A stretch of DNA of 64,000 nucleotides, taken from assembly GCA_902806575.1 (NCBI GenBank), contig CADCXD010000007.1, forward strand, positions 1,240,001 through 1,304,000. The letters are read 5' to 3'. The position numbers and the translations under genes were made by a program. Within the stretch, counting starts at the first letter, position 1. The number at the start of each line of letters is the position of its first letter. Below are positions 35,389-45,378 of the stretch, piece by piece. The stretch is from Jackrogersella multiformis. Taxonomy: Eukaryota; Ascomycota; Sordariomycetes; Xylariales; Hypoxylaceae. A model generated the notes under the pieces. That model did no database searches, was not told the origin of the DNA, and saw only the letters and a program-made list of their open reading frames with translations.

Positions 35389-36376
35389 TTAAGCTGTGCA
35401 AGGGCATACTCCATCCTTGGGATCGAGGGCGTGGCCAATACGGTTGGGGGCAGCATACGCATTGTTGATTTCAGCAAGCATATCGTCGAATGCTATTAAC
35501 AATGTCATGGTTAATATACACGAAATTCCCAAGAAAAGGTGAAGAAAAGGAAGATAATGAGAAGGATATGACTCACAAACAACCCTTACGCCAACGTTGT
35601 AAAGGCCGGTTCCTTCGTTGGTCCTGAGCGTCACGTCGCCGTCAAGCCAGTAGTATTCGTTGTCTAATATTTAAAGTTAGATAATGCAAATATTATGAGC
35701 GATTGCGGAAAGTATATAGGAAAAGGAAAATGGGAAGGAAACTCACGCCAGTGGTTCGCCAACCCATAGGTGTATCCGGTCTCGGTCGATCCGGTGGCAT
35801 TAGCACAACCCGTGCCGGATGGTGCATTGCAGAACGGAGCCGGATTATCCGCATATTGAAAACCACCTCCACCAGCAGTCACTAAGTCCAGTTAGAAGAA
35901 GTCTCGTATCTCTATAGTTTGGAGAGGAGCTTACGGATAAAGGAATTGGTGGCGTTGACCCCTAGGTCACCCGTACCGCCAGCACGCCTAGTAGAAGGTG
36001 TCAGTTCTCAAATCCTGATACCGAGCGTAGTAGCATTGTGACAATAACTAACTTCCAATACTCAACTTCCCACCGAACACGGATATAACCCGTTCCGCGG
36101 AGAGTCACATAGTCGCTGTTGTGGAAGAGCAGGTACTTCCCATCTTTGTGTTGTTAGTCTCAGAGTACGTGTACAATCTAGAACCTTCATAAGGTGCTCA
36201 CCTAGGTATCCAGGCTTGAACTGTGTCCAGACGCCCGCAATGTCGGTAATGTTAGTTTCTGCGCGCTTGGTAACTGTCGTCGCTCGACGAACCAGCCCGA
36301 CGTCTGCCGAACAGGGAGAAGCAAGAGCCAGTCCCGCGGACAAGGCGAAGGTAAGAAGGTTTCGTAGGTTTAGCAT
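35389..36376 (-). CDS. Small secreted protein of unknown function
   Basis: Six exons in my model (five introns of roughly 55-75 nt), about 214 residues. The start at 36374-36376 (MLNLRNLL) places a clean signal peptide first (LLTFALSAGLALAS); an in-frame upstream ATG at 36454 would bury it. After a possible KR processing site at residues 38-39 come about 175 residues rich in Gly, Asn and aromatic residues (YLLFHNSDYVTLRG, GGGGFQYADNPAPFCNAP, NEYYWLDGDVTLR) with six Cys in all, including a C-terminal CPCTA. Exon ends join in phase at every junction (for example TGGC plus AC for HN). No family is recognised. It sits between the carboxypeptidase and a GH47 enzyme, also secreted. It might be a cell-wall or host-interaction protein; that is conjecture. 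Confidence 0.7.
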
Positions 36377-38204
36377 GGTTGGAATCTTGACGTTAGACTG
36401 TAAAGACAAGAGATGCTTAGGTAACGAGCTGTGATACTCTGAGGTTAATATCATGCGAAATATAGCCCTTTATATATACATCTTTCGATGTGGATACTCC
36501 TTACATGTGGGCCTACATGGTGAGGTTATCCAAAACCAAAATCCCTTGTAATATACACTAGTCGATCGCCGAAACTGTGGGAATATAACTTACCACCTTC
36601 GAAGCCAGGGTACCTAATTTCAGGGGCATGGGGGTCCATTTTTGGTCAAATCAACCCTTAGATACCTTCAAATAAACGCGCGTTTTAACAGATTTGACAA
36701 ACTAAACTCAAAGAAAAGTTGCGAGGATACCTATTTGATTTATTGGATTTGTAGGATAATACGTTGTCTTTGCTTCTTGATAATAGCTTCATATGAAGTT
36801 TTGAAGTTCACACAGCAACGTACCTAGGTATGTAAACGGACTGTGGATTAATACGGGCCAAGTACCGGACATTGAAATCCATTCAAGTTCACCAGCTGGG
36901 TCGGCTAGGCCTTCTGTTTTGCACCGAATCTATGATTTACCTAGGTATTCCAATGACAAAATATGAAACCTCAAGTCAGCGACGTAGCGTAGTAAAGCTT
37001 GGATGCCGGCATTGGACGCTATTCTGGGAAGGTGAGTTTGGCAGATCACTTCCAAATTGGACTTGCCCCAGATCATCATAAGACGATCACCGGGACCGGG
37101 TTACGACGTGCACGGGGGTAACTTACGGGATGCGGCTCGATGGTATAAGGATTTAAATCCTATCTAAGATTTTATTGGAGGATTAATAAGAATGTAACTA
37201 CACGATGACACTTTACAGGACTTTGATAGGAAGTGGAACATATAGGTATAAGCGGCCAAATAAAAGATGACTAGCTTCACCAGCTGCTTCAAAATTTAAA
37301 AATAAGGGTTACATGATCGCGAAGTCTACCAAGCCCACCAATTACGTATATGGTTTTAGTATACCAAAGTTAACTCCATAAAGGTACTTCATGGATTATA
37401 ATCCATAATACACTCCACGAAGGCACCTCGTGAAGTGGATTGAGTTGTTCCGGGCCCTGGACCCATGCGACAATGTCTTAGATGTGTAATCAATGAAGCC
37501 ATATGATGGGATGTAGGACGACTTCTCTTCGAGTTCTTCTAGGATTCGGTTCTTGGCTCGTAGAGAAAAAGAACCGCACCAATGGTGTACGACTACCATG
37601 GCAGACCGTTACAATAGTGCGAGTACCTATGCAATTCAGGACCATCCGGAACCCATTGAAAGCCACTTAGTGCCAATAATGGACACGATGAAGCGTATAC
37701 TATTCCGTAGGAGAAAGCATCGAAAGACATGAGGTAGAAACCCACTCCAAAAAACACAAAGGTTCCCTATTACCTATCGAATATCAGTATTTGAGGTCGT
37801 CGCAAGAGAAAAGAACGGGTATTGGATCATTAAGGGGACGCAGCTACTGGTCGCTCGACGAAGTTGGTTTTTAGCAGGGTAGAGGGATTAAGTACAGAGG
37901 AGAGGGAAAATCTACTGCACAAGTGAGGTATGACCTTGCTAGGTCAGGGGGTAGTGGCGGCGAGCCGCAAGGAAACTTGCAGGGGTACAATATCAAGGGT
38001 TCGGTCTGTATAAAGGGGGGGGCGTTCCCGACAATAGAAGGCGTCGAAAGCGCTACTAGAAGAATTAGATGTTGATATAGTCACACACTAGGAGGTAGGT
38101 ATACTCTCTGCCTACTAATTTATGGTTCTCCTAGTCTATCACTCTGCTCCTTGCCGCACCCCTTTTCCTGATAAATTTGTGGCTTTCGGTATTCTTCATT
38201 TTCC

Positions 38205-38245
38205 CACTTCTCTCCCTCTCTATCTCTCTATCTCTCTATCCTATT
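38205..38245. repeat. CT-rich microsatellite (CTCTCTAT)
   Basis: Tandem copies of CTATCTCT in a longer pyrimidine-rich stretch. Confidence 0.7.
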
Positions 38246-38684
38246 TCATATATTTTTACTTCATTTTCTACAAGTTGCAATTCACTCTTCCCTTTGAACG
38301 GGAGTCCCCTTCAGCTCTATCCTCTAAGCTCAACACCATCAAAAGAACATAGTTTGGCATCATGATTAGCATGAATAACAAGGAGATTTTAATATGAGGT
38401 ATTTAACCTAGTATATTTCTTGGAGGAACAGCCAGTGTTTTGCTCTCTGAAGTCTTGAGGGCTGCTATTCGGTCGACGGTAGTATATACTAGTTTGGCAA
38501 CGAGGTAATCTGCGAAGACACAATCCCTATTAAACTCACAGAATCCATGAAATTATAAGTCGACACCAAGTGGTTACCTGAAAGGAATTAGAAACAGTGT
38601 TCATTTTAATTTGATGTCCCTGGACCTCACATTTTAGGTATGAAGCGCGAAGAGCCATTCACATTGCCGCCGATAGGATTCTCA

Positions 38685-38719
38685 TTAATGCCCAAGTATG
38701 ATGAATACTTGGGCATTAA
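38685..38719. repeat. Perfect 15-bp inverted repeat with 5-nt loop
   Basis: TTAATGCCCAAGTAT (38685-38699), loop GATGA, then its exact reverse complement (38705-38719). The hairpin is isolated in a gene-poor stretch, inside a 66-codon frame that I do not regard as coding. Confidence 0.85.
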
Positions 38720-39463
38720 GCTGAATACGCTATACGACCTCAAATGGCGGTTCCATCGAAAGTGGTCTATAGTATTGTATTGTCCGACCACCTCTCCATC
38801 GATGAACGTCCCCAGAACGAGTGGGCCTCTATTAGATTAGGAAACTATCAGACCGCTCTACCAATCAATTAATCTACTACTACTCCGCCCCTATACATAC
38901 TATGTACGACGCCGGAATGTTGGAGAAAGCTCAGCAGGTACAGGAGTGTCTCGGCTTTCGACACGAGACTCGGAATAAGCCCAGACTGGGCTCGTCATCA
39001 CATGCCGGACATAGGCGGTCATTAGACCATGCATATCAACCGGTAAGAATTCGAAGTTTTGAACAGGAATGAGTAGGTATTACGTACTTTACTTCATTAA
39101 ACCTACTCACCGCGTCTTCATATTCACCTAGCGAACTAGTTCAATAGTGGTGATGAAGCACACCCCTATTCCAGGACAGCCTCGAAACCACAACTCTAAC
39201 CAGGTAGGACAAGTACAACACTTATATCGCATTGATATATTGTGCAATAAATATCCGGCTGTTCGGGCCAATAAATATATACAAATATTAATAGAAGATA
39301 TGACCTCTTCGAAGACACGAACGCCGTCCCGATGCAAAATTAGACCCACCGACCCACATCCCCTGATCCTCCGCTGCCAGGTGTCTTAGGTATCCAGATA
39401 GACGTAGACACCAACCGGAAACCCTCCAGCCCTTGCTAACCCCACGCCCGCGCCTAGCGAGCG

Positions 39464-41154
39464 CTAGATGGGCGTGCCCTTGACCAGGAAGGGGTGGGCC
39501 TCGGTGTTGAAGACCCAGGTGTTGTCGTGGCCGGCGTTGACCTGCCACACGGCGTCGTCGGCCTGGATCAGGTAGCTGTACTTGAGGACCTCGGCGAACC
39601 AGAAGCTCTCCTGGAAGTCGTCGAAGCTGCCGCCGCCGGGGGCGTTGACGTCGGTGATGGAGCTGAAGCCCACGCCGGCGCTGCACGTCGCGTTGATGTT
39701 GAGGAAGGCCTCCCACGCCCAGTCCTGGTACTTGGCGTCGCCCGTCGCGCGGTACGCGTAGTAGAAGCTTTCGATCACCTCCGGCCGCAGCACGTAGCTG
39801 CCGCCGCCCGACGGGATCCAGAACCCGGCCTTCTCGTAGAAGCTGGACGCGCCCGACGGCGGCGGCCCGTTGTTGCTCGCGTTGGCCGGCAGTTTGCCGT
39901 CCTGCCAGTAGAACACCTCGGGCCCGATCCCCGTCACCGTCGAGATGTACGTGTCGTGGCACGCCTCCACGAGGTCCAGCCCGAACTGCTTGTACTCGTC
40001 GTTGTCCAGCGTGAGGCCGCCGAGGATGAAGCTCCCTCCGTCGAAGCACGCGAGATGCGTCGACACGAATTCCAGCTTTTCGAACCCGTCGTACGCGGCG
40101 AGGAACGTCAGCTCAGGCCGGGAGGTCGGGTGCGACGCGAGGTACTTGATGCTGGAGTCGACGGCGGCGATCCAGCGGTCTTTGTAAGCGCCGAAACGGT
40201 CCTGGTCGTAAACATACATCTTGATCAGATACTCGTAGAATGAGTCGGTCCCGCCGTTCCAGCCACCGCTGGAATCCGTGAAGGTGCCGTCGGTGATGTT
40301 TACGTCGGTCCCGAGCAAGCCCGGGTACGGCTCACCCACATCGGGGTTCCGTATGTTGAGAAGGTATTCTTCACCTTTCTGCGATAATTGCGCGTACTTG
40401 TCATTTCCGGTGATGTCACTTAAGTGAGTCCACTCGAGCACTAGGGTCCCAATTGTGGCGATGCCGTTGGTGGTGTCACCGCCGACATGGTACCCGGTTG
40501 AGCTGTAAATTAACGTGTTAATAGGAACTCCGCTGGGTGTATCAAAAGTTACACTGAGGATATCAGCTAAGGTGATCGCTTGCTCGAGGATCTTGTCTAC
40601 GGAGGCTTGGTCCTTCGCATATTCCTTCAAGGGCCCATTCAGGAAATCATATGCTAAAATCATGAGTAAGCTAACAGTAACGATATGTTCGTTTCTCGTC
40701 GAGCTCACCAGAGAGGAGCCCTCCTAGGTAACGGATGGTTGTTTCAAATAGAGAAACGCTCTCCGAACCTGGGACAGTAGCCTCGAAGTTGATAGATCCG
40801 ATATGATCTACGATCTGGTTGATGACATCCTGGTTTCCCATGACGAGGGCGGTAGAGATGGCGTCAACAGCGCTAGCCCCCCATCCGTTCCTATCGTTCA
40901 AATTAGTGAACGTTGCAGGCACCTCTAAAAGTGGCTACACACCGATCGTTCTGATAGGTTTTTGAGATGGGCCTTAGAGTGTCATTGGGGAACGCATATT
41001 GGTAATAACCATCCCAAGACCGCTGGAATGCCTCCTTCACAGCGTCGGCTCTATCGGGATGTGAGACGTAGGTAGGCGCGTTCTGGTAAGACTGAGCCAG
41101 AACCTGTGAGGCACTGCCTAGAATGGCAGCAGCCCATCTACTAGAGTTCACCAT
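39464..41154 (-). CDS. Secreted class I alpha-1,2-mannosidase (GH47)
   Basis: Three exons; the first intron (GTGTGT..TAG, about 55 nt, near 40895-40945) restores [14 protein letters not shown], and the second (near 40665-40720) restores [14 protein letters not shown]. About 530 residues, start ATG at 41154. GH47 enzymes trim alpha-1,2-mannose from N-glycans using calcium and an inverting mechanism. Visible family blocks are [67 protein letters not shown], and the C-terminal VFNTEAHPF, whose Thr is the calcium ligand. The N-terminus is a signal peptide ([14 protein letters not shown]) with no membrane anchor, which points to the secreted fungal subtype, not the ER or Golgi type. The downstream 3' half is very rich in G+C. 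Confidence 0.93.
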
Positions 41155-42044
41155 GGTTTACGATAGAAACAACCTGCCGACCGAGCCTTATAAAAATACA
41201 AACGGCTAAAGATAGATGAGAGAAGGGAGACAAGCAAATGGGAACGGGGCACGAGTCTTATACATAGACCGAGTCTGAGCGTTACGGTACGTGACCACGG
41301 TGACGATCTACACAAGGTGGATATCTTCTCACCCGCATAGCCCAGATTCGATAAACAAGGGGAATTCATGATCTATCAGGGTGGCAGGGGGTTTTAATTT
41401 CGGGATGGGGGTGTGTGGCTTGGGATAGCTTAAACCAACCGGGCAACCTTGGTAGGGCGGACAGATTAACAATATGGTAAAGTTGTCGTTGCGGCTCGCA
41501 GGTTAATTGGGAGGATGCAGATCAATCTCTGGCGCGTAGAGACCGTCCTGCCGTCCAACAAAGACATGGGATAAGCTAAGGGTGGCTGCAATGCAACTCT
41601 GATGATCACAGAGCCAAAGCACGCGGGTCCCAAGTCCTACCCAGTATAGGGCCATGTGGCACAGATAGTACATCATGAAGACATTAATGGCTCATATGAT
41701 GGCGTAGAGAAGTGTCCCGAATAAGATTAATAACTCGTCCGCCGAAGAGGGAAACGTTACAAGGTGAATGCCCAGAAGGATATTCACTAGTCCGGTCTTC
41801 GAAGCAATAGCCATGTCGACGGATAGCGATAATTAGTGTGTGTATGACCTTCCAAAAGGAGTAGGAGATCAGCACATCCGAGATACTTATCCAGAGAAGC
41901 AGGATAGTAGCAGAAAAGGGGTGAGGAGGAGAGGGGGAAAGGAGGGGTACCTATACGTGAACTGGAACGGACCGTATAATAAAATGATATCTACCAGGTA
42001 GGTTATGAGGTAAGGTAGTGCTTTGGCATGGGAGCTTCCAAATC

Positions 42045-42089
42045 CCAATGTCTTCAGTGTCTCCAATGTCTCCAATGTCTCCGATGTCT
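42045..42089. repeat. 9-bp tandem repeat (CCAATGTCT), five units
   Basis: Units are CCAATGTCT, TCAGTGTCT, CCAATGTCT, CCAATGTCT and CCGATGTCT. Because 9 is a multiple of 3, they also give repeated codons in both directions, but no gene context supports translation. Confidence 0.85.
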
Positions 42090-42180
42090 TGTGACCAAGA
42101 CCCAAGACACGAGATACTTTGTTCCCCGGGGACGGACTGGGCGGGAGTATTGTGACGGTGCGTGTCCTGGTTTGCCTAAG

Positions 42181-42218
42181 ACCTACCTACCTACCTACCT
42201 AGGTAGGTAAGTAGGTAG
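42181..42218. repeat. ACCT/AGGT palindromic array with 18-bp palindrome copy 3
   Basis: Five ACCT units run directly into AGGTAGGTAAGTAGGTAG. Positions 42192-42209 are the exact 18-bp palindrome found at 23534, 27472 and 56908. Confidence 0.85.
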
Positions 42219-42916
42219 ACGACAACAACAAACTATTATGTACCAACTATAAGGTAAGGGTAATAAAATGCATAACCTTGCAGCCTTGGAAATAATAGCC
42301 CTGCCTAAATACTGGTAGGTGGCTACTATGTAAGGCATCTAGCAGTGTGCTAGCAGCTAAGCTGGAGTAGGTACTATGTAAGGAATGTACAATAGTGTGT
42401 AGGCAGGTAATAAGTAGGTAGGTAATAAGATGCCCGGCTGCCCCTTGGTACCAAATAAAAGGAGACGCTAGGAGACTTAAATTTCGATAAGATCCAACAT
42501 CACTGGCTAAGTTCCTAAGCTTAACTTGTTCTCGTCCACTCCCGACGTTCTTTGCCCCCGCGCCGCGCCACAACCCCAATTATTTTAATTAAAGTTTCAA
42601 TACCTTACCCCAATCCGAAGACTAACAAGACCTAAAGCTCGGGAAGTATGAATTAGCTTTGCCATTATCTAAGCTGACGTGCGGGGAACCCATGTGAAAA
42701 AGCAAAAAAGCGCCGAAATTGAGTGCAAGTACCGACGATGCTAGTTAGTACTAGGTAGGTATCTTCATTCCACCGCGGGGTACAATGTACATAATGATCT
42801 GCATAGACCAAGATTGAAAGTAAACAAACTAACATGAGAGCACACAACGTGTCGTATATGCATCGTAGAGGTGAGCCAGCATGGGTAGTGGTTCTTCATA
42901 TTTGCGTGTTCTTGGC

Positions 42917-43165
42917 CTAAACACCAACTTTTTTGCTATCCCGACTTGTAGTTGACTTAGGCATCCTTCGAGATAGCTCCCTGTAAATGCCGTTGTGCCA
43001 CTGTACTTTGTAGGGATCGTAGGGATCGTAAGGAAACGGTTCCACGACATCCTGTTTGATGCGGGAACGGAAATATCCAAAATTTTCCTTAGAGGCACCT
43101 GAGCCAGGAACTTTTTTTTTAAAGATTTCCGGAAGACGTGCATAGTCTTTACAGGGATTTATCAT
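42917..43165 (-). CDS. Possible small protein, 82 residues
   Basis: An intron-free frame starting MINPCKDYARLP that reads like real protein: mixed charge, with few low-complexity features apart from PYDPYDPYK, encoded by a short GATCGTAGG direct repeat. It is rich in Lys, Arg and Pro with no signal peptide or membrane segment. I recognise no family. A second, overlapping frame (42829-43143) is less protein-like. Treat as tentative. Confidence 0.35.
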   Translation of the reverse strand: MINPCKDYARLPEIFKKKVPGSGASKENFGYFRSRIKQDVVEPFPYDPYDPYKVQWHNGIYRELSRRMPKSTTSRDSKKVGV

Positions 43166-43616
43166 GTTATCGAAACCTTTAAAAAGTGTTAAACCCGAAA
43201 ACGTGAATATAGACAGCAGCAGCCAGACCGCTCGCTTCGCTTAATATTCCTGGAAAAATATACTACTACGTAGGAACCCCGATTCTCTAGGCGCTTTGCA
43301 ACCCCGGTCCTTGGAATAATACCTTCCTAGATATCTACCTAGGCAGCTAGGTAGGTAGCAATTGTGGCGCCGGGAATAGATCGCCCTGTGCACAATCATA
43401 TAGGAACATGGAAACACATGCATTACGAACCAATTACTCCTTACTTTAATATCCGGTCATCATCGCCATGTTGTCCGCCGTCCGGTAGGCGAGACCAGTG
43501 CAGTTCACCGGCAGGATTTGGAAGTTGCACAGTCAAATCGAAAAGGAAGCATCTCCCGGAATACGCCGAGCGTTCTACCTAGGCCGCCCAAACTAGGCAG
43601 GTATCATCATCCTTCT

Positions 43617-44822
43617 CTATCCCTTATCCCGAAGTTTGGCCAATGCAGCTGCTATTCCATCGCTCAGCTTCTCCTCCTCGCGAGCTTTTGAAGTAGATCC
43701 GGATGATTGCTCTTGCGCCATCGTCTTCTTTGACTCCTCAATGGCTGCTGCCAACATCGCTTCCTCGTCATATTCATCCATGGGAGCATCCCGATTTCGG
43801 TGGTCTTCCTTCGGCTTCGTAGATGCAGATGGTCTCTGCTGTGGTTGCGGAGTCGCGCTGTCTCGGGACAGACTCGCGGATAAACTTGGCATATCCCTGA
43901 GTGGTACTCGACCCAGCGGGATGGCCTTTTCGATGGCACTATTGCGATTCTCGCTATCAACGAGACGTCTCTTCGCTGCGTGCTGGACTCGGAACGGCTC
44001 CTCTACAACGCTACACCATCTCTTAACCTTCTTCTCTCCCCAGCCGTTAATGACGGCGACTTGCTCTGGGTCGGCATTGATTGCGTTCTTCAAGCTACCG
44101 AATGCGCTCACTAGCATGATCGCATCGGCTTTATTGATACCTCTAGGCACCGTGACGAACTCAACCAGCTTCTCAGCGTAACTCGTAGCCTGCTGACCTT
44201 TGATAGAGCTGAAATTCGCGTGTTCGTATGATTTGTACAACTCGAGGTACCTAGCTGCTTCGGCGGCGGACCAGCAAAGGATAATTGTTACGTTGTTTAT
44301 CAGCGAGGTCTTAGAAAGCTCCCGCAGGGAATCTTCGTGGTTTGGAATGTCGACCATAGTCAAGAGAATACGTAGATTGTATTTCCCTTGCAGGTTGCGA
44401 ATTCGCGTATAAACATATTCGGGGTGTAACCGGTGGTACTTGAGGCTCAGGAACAAAGCGCACGTTGTTAAGCCTAAGCCATAGTCGGCTGGGATATCGC
44501 TGTATTCCCATGGTACCGATCGTAATGATGCCAATACAGGGTTTCCCTTTTGACGGGGTGATACTAAGATCGAGGAACCGGAAGAGCGTTGTGGGAGAGC
44601 TTGAGGTGTCGGCTGTACGATCTTAGGATCGGTAGAGTTGGACGAGGGTGGTGGTTTGTCCAACCGTTGAGGCGTCGGCTGTTGTAGCTTCTGAGGAGTG
44701 GGCTGCTGAATCCGGTTCGTAGGTTGCGATCTTGCTTGACTCGAGTTGTTTCCAACGGCAGGAGTGGAGGAAGCTAGAGCAGAGAGGAATTCGGGGTCCG
44801 CACCAAAATCGTCGTCGTCCAT
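43617..44822 (-). CDS. rad10: DNA repair protein Rad10 / ERCC1 (Swi10)
   Basis: A single exon of 401 residues. The ATG is at 44820-44822 (MDDDDFGADPEF); the open frame extends two codons upstream but only with a GTG. Rad10 pairs with Rad1/XPF as the structure-specific endonuclease cutting 5' of lesions in nucleotide excision repair and in single-strand annealing. A Gln/Pro-rich disordered head is followed by the central nuclease-like domain (NPVLASLRSVPWEYSDIPAD, CALFLSLKYHRLHPEYVYTR, ILLTMVDIPNHEDSLREL) and a C-terminal helix-hairpin-helix region (VPRGINKADAIMLVSAFGS, VINGWGEKKVKRW). The tail ends with DEEAMLAAAIEESKK, which resembles a ubiquitin-interacting motif. It is divergently arranged with the spermidine-synthase-like gene. 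Confidence 0.95.
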   Translation of the reverse strand: MDDDDFGADPEFLSALASSTPAVGNNSSQARSQPTNRIQQPTPQKLQQPTPQRLDKPPPSSNSTDPKIVQPTPQALPQRSSGSSILVSPRQKGNPVLASLRSVPWEYSDIPADYGLGLTTCALFLSLKYHRLHPEYVYTRIRNLQGKYNLRILLTMVDIPNHEDSLRELSKTSLINNVTIILCWSAAEAARYLELYKSYEHANFSSIKGQQATSYAEKLVEFVTVPRGINKADAIMLVSAFGSLKNAINADPEQVAVINGWGEKKVKRWCSVVEEPFRVQHAAKRRLVDSENRNSAIEKAIPLGRVPLRDMPSLSASLSRDSATPQPQQRPSASTKPKEDHRNRDAPMDEYDEEAMLAAAIEESKKTMAQEQSSGSTSKAREEEKLSDGIAAALAKLRDKG

Positions 44823-45378
44823 CTTCACAACAGATGCGTACTACTATAGCGAATAGAGTACCTAGGTGGTGAAAGATGAACAAGTTTGGAAGATCATGTC
44901 ATAGGTCAGTTAAACCTAGGCTAGGTATCTACTTAGGTACACTAGGCATCTATCTTGACTACCTAAGCTAAATTAGTCTTAGCCTAACTCTAGATTAGAT
45001 CTTAGTGGATCCATTAGACCGGATAGCCTGGAGGTTCCACCCGCATGGAACAGCTTCTCACAAGCCACAGCCCCTACATCACCATAAATCCACCAAAGCT
45101 GCACGGTTGTGGCGTAAGTCCGTGTTATTGAATTATCAAGACATCTGTTCAATTTAATTCGGTTTTAGCCTGTTACATATTAAACATCAAGAAGACAATT
45201 ATATGATATGAAAGCTCTAACAGCTGGCTGAGGGCTAAAATTTACTAATTTTACGTTCATTGTTTTAATACCTATTTCTTCAATTCCAAGGCATGATTCT
45301 TGACTGCCTAAGTACCTACCTAATCAGGCAGACTACCATTTAAGGCAGCCCTGGAGACTCCCATTTATTATTTCCCTC
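44823..45378. promoter_or_regulatory. Divergent promoter region, rad10 / spermidine-synthase-like gene
   Basis: A 556-bp bidirectional upstream region. It contains CCTAGGCTAGGTA and other CCTAGG-type palindromic pieces at about 44915-45000 but no gene. No specific factor site could be assigned. Confidence 0.5.

Larger units (their letters stand above)
36377..39463. other. Gene-poor interval (about 3.1 kb)
   Basis: No supportable gene. It contains a CTCTCTAT microsatellite (about 38205-38245) and a perfect 15-bp inverted repeat at 38685-38719. Frames such as 38122-38352 are translations of the low-complexity tract. Confidence 0.45.
41155..43616. other. Gene-poor interval (about 2.5 kb)
   Basis: This interval contains the 9-bp tandem repeat at 42045-42089, the ACCT/AGGT palindromic array at 42181-42218 and a possible short minus-strand gene at 42917-43165. 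I see nothing else supportable. Confidence 0.45.

Noticed and set aside
36377..36454. Upstream ATG for the small secreted protein
   Set aside because: It would place 26 residues before an otherwise standard signal peptide.
39494..40243. 249-codon plus-strand frame opposite the GH47 mannosidase
   Set aside because: A shadow of GC-rich coding on the minus strand; no family resemblance.
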